Source: Gammaproteobacteria bacterium (GTDB lineage Bacteria; Pseudomonadota; Gammaproteobacteria; Steroidobacterales; Rariloculaceae). From it: 64,000 bases of DNA. The translations under genes and the position numbers were made by a program. Of this stretch, positions 59,950-64,000 are shown piece by piece. Location of the stretch: assembly GCA_036381015.1 (NCBI GenBank), contig DASVDR010000015.1:80675-144674 (forward strand). Reading direction: 5' to 3'. Under the pieces are notes generated by a model that did not search any database, was not told where the DNA came from, and saw only the letters and a list, made by a program, of their open reading frames with translations. Position 1 is the stretch's first letter, and every line of letters starts with the position of its first letter.

Positions 59950-61350
59950 TCAGACGCCCGCCTGCGCCTCACCGGGCGTTGCGCCGGCGGCCGCCGGAAG
60001 GTCGAGCTCCACGACGAGCCCCGGCGCGTTGTCGCCGAGCGCCAGGCGGCCTTCGTGCTGCTCGGCGACCGCCTTCACGAGCGCGAGCCCGAGGCCGTTG
60101 CCGGGCAGCGAGCGGGACTGATCGAGGCGGGTGAAGCGCTCGAGGACGCGCTCGCGCTCCTCGGGCGGGATCCCCGGGCCGTCGTCGGCGACGCGCACGG
60201 CATAGGCGGCCCGGGGGCGAAGCCTGCGCGTCACGTCCACGGTGATCCGGCCGCCCTCCGGCGCGTGCTTCACCGCGTTGTCGAGGAGATTCGTGAGGGC
60301 CTGCGCGAGGAGCTCGCGGTCGCCGAACACGAACGCGTCCGGCGGGTACGCGCAGCGGAGGTCGATTTGCCGCTCCTCGGCCGCGGCCTGATAGAGCTCG
60401 CAGACGTCGCGCACGATCGCACCGAGATCGATCCGGGCGAAGGCGCTCCGGTACGCGCCGGACTCGATCCGAGCGATCCGGAGCAGCGCGTTGAACGTGG
60501 CGAGCAGCGCGTCGGCCTGCTCGACGCATTCGGCGAGGCCCTCCCGGCTCGGCGCGGGCTCGTTCGCGAGCGTTTCGAGCCGGGTGCGCAGCCGCGTCAG
60601 CGGCCCGCGCAGATCGTGCGCGACGCTGTCGCCGACGTGCCGCAAGCCCGCCATCAGCTTCTCGATCTGATCGAGCATCGCATTGACGTTCTCCGCGAGC
60701 TCGTCGTGCTCGTCGCCGATCCCGCGGACCGGCACGCGCTGGCTCATGTTGCCGGCCATGATCTGCCGCGTCGTGCGGTTGATCTGTGCGACGCGCCGCT
60801 GCGCGCTCCAGCTCACGAGGAGTCCGCCGGCGAGCGCGAGCCCCATCGTCAGGCTCAACCCCCAGATCGATGCGCGCCGGAAGACCTCGTTGATCCGCTC
60901 GAGCTCGCGGATGTCGCGCCCGACCATCAGGCGAAAGCCCGGGCCGACGCCGAGCGCGAGCGCGCGCACGGGCGTGTATCCGCCGTCCGGCTCGGGCTTC
61001 AGAAAATCGGCCCACTCGCCGCGGCGGTCGAGCTCCACCGGCCACCGGGCGACGTTGCCCGCAATCGGGCGCAGCCCCGCGTCGACGAGGAGGTAGACGG
61101 AGCGGTGCTCGGTGTCGCGCCGCACGCGGTCCCCGATCACGTCGATGAGGCCGACGAGGCCGCGCCGCTCCGCCTGCTCGGCAAGGCCCCGGGTCTCCGC
61201 CTCGATGATCTCCTCCGTCTGCCGCTCGAGATAGCCGAGCGTGGACCAGTAGATGAAGGTGAAGAGCGCGAGCACGGAGACGCCGAAGAGCGCCATGTAG
61301 ACGAGCGTCATCTGGAAGACCGACGTGCGGAAGAGAGCGGGCGTCCGCAT
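59950..61350 (-). CDS. Two-component sensor histidine kinase
   Basis: A 466-residue HK: TM1 at about 12-35, a periplasmic sensor of about 120 residues, TM2 at about 162-182, HAMP, HisKA with phospho-accepting His245 (SVAHDLRGPLTRLR), and HATPase_c with NLLDNAVKHAPEG (N box), DDGPGIP (G1), FTRLDQSRS (F) and GLGLALVKAV (G2). It phosphorylates the response regulator whose gene ends 15 bases upstream. Periplasmic domain unrecognised. Coupled to the HtrA gene region, suggesting envelope stress. Confidence 0.93.
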   Translation of the reverse strand: MRTPALFRTSVFQMTLVYMALFGVSVLALFTFIYWSTLGYLERQTEEIIEAETRGLAEQAERRGLVGLIDVIGDRVRRDTEHRSVYLLVDAGLRPIAGNVARWPVELDRRGEWADFLKPEPDGGYTPVRALALGVGPGFRLMVGRDIRELERINEVFRRASIWGLSLTMGLALAGGLLVSWSAQRRVAQINRTTRQIMAGNMSQRVPVRGIGDEHDELAENVNAMLDQIEKLMAGLRHVGDSVAHDLRGPLTRLRTRLETLANEPAPSREGLAECVEQADALLATFNALLRIARIESGAYRSAFARIDLGAIVRDVCELYQAAAEERQIDLRCAYPPDAFVFGDRELLAQALTNLLDNAVKHAPEGGRITVDVTRRLRPRAAYAVRVADDGPGIPPEERERVLERFTRLDQSRSLPGNGLGLALVKAVAEQHEGRLALGDNAPGLVVELDLPAAAGATPGEAQAGV

Positions 61351-61365
61351 GACGCGTCGCGCGTC

Positions 61366-62049
61366 TCAGCCCGCCGCGTCGAGCCGGTAGCCCGCGCCGC
61401 GCACCGTGTGCAGCAGCGGCGTGGGAAAGTCGCGGTCGATCTTCGAGCGCAGCCGGCTCACGTGCACGTCGATCACGTTGGTTTGGGGGTCGAAATGATA
61501 GTCCCAGACGCCCTCGAGCAGCATCGTCCGGGTCACGACCTGGCCGGCGTGCCGCATCAGGAACTCGAGGAGCTGGAACTCGCGCGGCTGAAGCTCGATC
61601 TTCCTGCCGGCGCGGTGCACCTCGCGGCGCAGCAGGTCCATCTTCAGGTCGCCGACCTCGAGCACGGTCGGCGGCGCCGTTCCCGACGACGCGGAGCGCC
61701 GCAGCAAGGCCTCGAGACGTGCCATCAGCTCGGTGAACGCGAAGGGCTTCACGAGGTAGTCGTCGCCGCCGGCGCGCAGGCCTTCGACGCGGTCGTCGAC
61801 TTCACCGAGCGCGCTCAGAACGAGCGCGGGCGTCGTGTTGTTCGACGCCCGCAGCGTTCGAATGACGGTGAGCCCGTCGACGCCGGGCAGCATCCGGTCG
61901 ACGATCAGCGCGTCATAGCGCTCCGTGGCGGCGAGGAACAGGCCGTCCTTGCCGTTCGCGGCATGATCGACGTTCCAGCCCGCCTCCGACAGCCCCTTCC
62001 GGACGAAAGAGGCGACGTCCTTGTCGTCCTCTATGATCAGAATGCGCAC
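61366..62049 (-). CDS. OmpR-family response regulator
   Basis: A 227-residue regulator: receiver domain with acidic pocket EDD (7-9), phospho-accepting Asp51 (LIVDRMLPG) and Lys in VKPFAF, then a winged-helix output (LQPREFQLLEFLMRHAGQVVTRTMLLEGVW, VDVHVSRLRSKID, TVRGAGYRL). First gene of the RR-HK pair, 15 bases ahead of the kinase. Direct or inverted repeats between the DUF6491 and HtrA genes may be its targets (inference). Confidence 0.94.
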   Translation of the reverse strand: MRILIIEDDKDVASFVRKGLSEAGWNVDHAANGKDGLFLAATERYDALIVDRMLPGVDGLTVIRTLRASNNTTPALVLSALGEVDDRVEGLRAGGDDYLVKPFAFTELMARLEALLRRSASSGTAPPTVLEVGDLKMDLLRREVHRAGRKIELQPREFQLLEFLMRHAGQVVTRTMLLEGVWDYHFDPQTNVIDVHVSRLRSKIDRDFPTPLLHTVRGAGYRLDAAG

Positions 62050-62061
62050 GCTCGGGCGGCG

Positions 62062-62451
62062 TCACGAGCGTTCGGTGAACGCCTCGGCTTGCTCACGGCT
62101 CAGCTCGTAAATCTCGCGGATCGGGTAATTGAATCCGTCGATCCGCACCGAGTCGAACCGCGCATGGATGCGGCTGCCGAACGACGTCACGCCGATGGCC
62201 CATGCGAATCGCAGGTCCGGGCTCGGGAAGGAGAGCTCCACGAGATACGGCTTGAACGGCGTGGCCCACAGAATCAACGTGTCGTCGTCGACCACGTTCC
62301 AGCTGTGCAAGCGTGTCAAGGCCGGAATGCTGTCCACGGGCTCGAGGCTCGTGACGAGCGGGAAGTCGTGCTGCTCGATCTCCACGGGCGCCTTGGCGCC
62401 GTACGCAGTCGCCGCCACGGCCATCAGTGCCGTCGCGATCAACGTCTTCAT
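62062..62451 (-). CDS. DUF6491 exported protein
   Basis: A 129-residue protein with signal peptide (to AYGAKA) and a small beta-rich domain with SWNVVDDDTLILWATPFKPYLVELSF, SRIHARFDSVRIDGFNYPIREIYEL, matching DUF6491. A strong AGGAGGTG lies nine bases upstream. It precedes the response-regulator gene on the same strand by 12 bases, so it is likely the first gene of the regulator operon, and is divergent to the HtrA gene. Function unknown. Confidence 0.85.
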   Translation of the reverse strand: MKTLIATALMAVAATAYGAKAPVEIEQHDFPLVTSLEPVDSIPALTRLHSWNVVDDDTLILWATPFKPYLVELSFPSPDLRFAWAIGVTSFGSRIHARFDSVRIDGFNYPIREIYELSREQAEAFTERS

Positions 62452-62540
62452 CTCTCTTCACCTCCTGGCACGGTCAAATAGACCCTCCAATGGCTGGAAT
62501 GTTCCTCCAACCCTACTTGGGCGGAGCTGAACGGCGCATT

Positions 62541-62621
62541 AACGATCGTTCATGGTCGACCCCGCGGATGACAAATTCGTAGGGTTCCGGTGAGCCCGCG
62601 TTAAGGCGCCGGGGCTTAACG
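62541..62621. promoter_or_regulatory. Candidate operators in divergent DUF6491/HtrA promoter
   Basis: Perfect 10-base palindrome AACGATCGTT at 62541-62550 and an inverted repeat CGTTAAG-N9-CTTAACG at 62599-62605/62615-62621, 48-70 bases before the HtrA start. Position and symmetry suit a regulator binding site, possibly of the adjacent response regulator. Not verified. Confidence 0.35.
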
Positions 62622-62668
62622 TTCCCGCATCGAGCGCTGCGCTCGCAGTCGTATATGGAGGATACGTC

Positions 62669-64000
62669 ATGACCGAACCGAGCATTCGCACCAGGCGCTG
62701 GGCCTGGCCGCTCGCCGGCGTCGTCGCCGGCGCGCTCGCGGGCGGCGCTGCGGTCGACTTCGGGCCCGTGCCGTTCTCGGCCGCCGTGGCGCAGGAGCGT
62801 CCGGCCACCGCCGATCTCAACGCGCCGTCGTTCGCGGACGTCGTCGAGCGGGCGAGCCCGGCCGTCGTCAACATCTCGGTGACGAAGACGGCGCGCTGGA
62901 TGCCCGCCGTCAACCGCTTCCGCGCGCGGCCGCCGGAGGAGGCGCCGTTCCGGGGCACCCCGTTCGAGGACTTCTTCGAGCGCTTCTTCGAGCCGCCGAA
63001 CGCGCCGGGATTGCCGCCCGCCCCGCGCGTGCAGGGCGCGGGCTCGGGCTTCGTGATCGACGCGGACGGATACATCGTGACGAATCACCACGTGATCAGC
63101 GACGCGGACGAGATCACGGTCACGTTCCACGACGGCCGGCAGCTCGAGGCGACGGTCGTCGGCGACGATCCGTTGACCGATCTCGCGCTGCTCCGCGTCG
63201 AGACGGACGAACCGCTGCCGTTCGTCACCTTCGCGGATTCCGACGCGGTGCGGGTCGGCGAATGGGTGCTCGCGATCGGCAATCCGTTCGGCCTCGGCGG
63301 GACGGCGACGGCCGGCATCGTCTCCGCCCGCGGCCGTGACATCGAATCGGGCCCGTACGACGACTACTTGCAGATCGATGCACCGATCAACCGCGGCAAT
63401 TCCGGCGGGCCCGTGTTCAATGCGGCCGGCGAGGTGATCGGCGTCAGCACCGCGATCTTCTCGCCGAACGGCGGCAACGTCGGCATCGGTTTCGCGATCC
63501 CGTCGAACCAGGCGGCGTCGGTCGTCGCGCAGCTTCGGGCCGACGGCACGGTCGAGCGGGGCTGGCTCGGCGTGCAGCTCCAGACGCTCGATCCCGATCT
63601 CGCGGAGTCGCTCGGGCTGGAAGAGGCGAAAGGGGCGCTCATTGCCGAGGTGCTCGACGACACGCCGGCCGCGCGGGCGGGCCTCGAGGCCGGCGACGTC
63701 GTCACGCGCTTCGGCGACCGCGACATCGCTTCGCCGCGAGACTTGAGCCTCGCGGTCGCCGCCGCGGATCCCGGCGAGACGGTCTCCGTCGAGATCGTGC
63801 GCGACGGCGCGACGCGCACGATCGAGGTCGAGCTCGGGGAACGCGCCGATACGGTCGCGTCCGCGCCCGGCGCCGGTCCCGGCGGCCAGGGCAGCCTCGG
63901 GCTCCAGCTCGCCCCGCTGACCGATGACGAGCGGGCACGGCTCGGCATCTCCGAGGACGTCGAGGGTGCGCTCATCGTCGGCGTGGTGCCCGGCAGCCCG
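62669..64000 (+). CDS. HtrA/DegP-type serine protease, 3' partial
   Basis: Open to the last base; 444 residues visible. N-terminal TM/signal segment (about 11-40), trypsin-like domain with catalytic His141 (TNHHV), Asp171 (LTDLA) and Ser245 (RGNSGGP), then PDZ1 (GWLGVQLQTLDPDLAE, EVLDDTPAARAGLEAGD) and the beginning of PDZ2 (LGLQLAPLTDDE, VVPGSP). This is the MucD/DegP architecture; a full-length member is about 470-490 residues, so only the end of PDZ2 is missing. A periplasmic quality-control protease/chaperone. Divergent from the DUF6491-regulator-kinase operon. Confidence 0.93.
   Translation, partial: MTEPSIRTRRWAWPLAGVVAGALAGGAAVDFGPVPFSAAVAQERPATADLNAPSFADVVERASPAVVNISVTKTARWMPAVNRFRARPPEEAPFRGTPFEDFFERFFEPPNAPGLPPAPRVQGAGSGFVIDADGYIVTNHHVISDADEITVTFHDGRQLEATVVGDDPLTDLALLRVETDEPLPFVTFADSDAVRVGEWVLAIGNPFGLGGTATAGIVSARGRDIESGPYDDYLQIDAPINRGNSGGPVFNAAGEVIGVSTAIFSPNGGNVGIGFAIPSNQAASVVAQLRADGTVERGWLGVQLQTLDPDLAESLGLEEAKGALIAEVLDDTPAARAGLEAGDVVTRFGDRDIASPRDLSLAVAAADPGETVSVEIVRDGATRTIEVELGERADTVASAPGAGPGGQGSLGLQLAPLTDDERARLGISEDVEGALIVGVVPGSP

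Overview
The window is chromosomal, very G+C-rich DNA from a Gram-negative proteobacterium, most likely an uncultured gammaproteobacterium. The evidence is the set of outer-membrane barrel proteins, MtgA, HrpB, TypA, a HtrA-type periplasmic protease, LspA-like sequence and families common in Steroidobacterales/Xanthomonadales-type genomes (DUF6491, DUF4389, DUF6524, DUF1428). I saw no rRNA, tRNA, CRISPR array, phage or transposase gene.

Layout. 1-6.4 kb: DUF805 fragment, two exported hypothetical proteins, a glycine-zipper protein, a membrane diguanylate cyclase, a small exported protein and an LpxH-like phosphoesterase. 6.4-9.6 kb: exported hypothetical protein, O-methyltransferase, DUF6524 protein, SDR. 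9.7-12.4 kb: an ECF sigma factor, a one-TM protein whose outer part is PstS-like, and a stand-alone secretin N0-N1 protein. 12.4-20.2 kb: HrpB, YCII protein, an MHS transporter next to benzoylformate decarboxylase, DUF1428 and an Fpg/Nei glycosylase. 20.3-24.9 kb: AraC-HTH/AlkA fusion coupled to a persulfide dioxygenase-rhodanese fusion, then two aldo/keto reductases. 25.0-27.5 kb: a large beta-helix/Fn3/CFI-box protein fused to a beta-barrel. 27.5-33.8 kb: AddAB-like helicase-nuclease operon. 34-38 kb: GMC oxidoreductase, lipoprotein, SDR, SnoaL protein.

38.3-39.8 kb is a lower-G+C patch inserted at a truncated lspA. It carries a DUF6817-like gene, a frameshifted grpB-family gene and a small membrane protein. 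39.9-44.3 kb is a meta-cleavage-type aromatic operon: mmsA, FAH-family hydrolase, a SnoaL-LigA fusion and a frameshifted LigB. 44.4-48.8 kb: DUF5916 protein and TypA. 49.3-53.0 kb: a second ECF operon with a zinc-finger anti-sigma, an Ala/Arg/Asp repeat protein and a TPR-barrel protein. 53.0-56.3 kb: GST, Omp85-like protein, methyltransferase. 56.3-59.9 kb: exported MDR enzyme, VanY-type peptidase, MtgA, deoxyinosine glycosylase, DUF4389. 60-64 kb: histidine kinase/response regulator, DUF6491 protein and a divergent HtrA protease cut by the window end, probably an envelope-stress module.

The most striking repeated structure is five clusters (about 14 full copies plus half copies) of a short palindrome with core GGTGTCTGACACC. 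Every cluster lies against the stop codon of a minus-strand gene. The most unusual gene module is the ECF / PstS-like / secretin-N operon at 9.8-12.4 kb.
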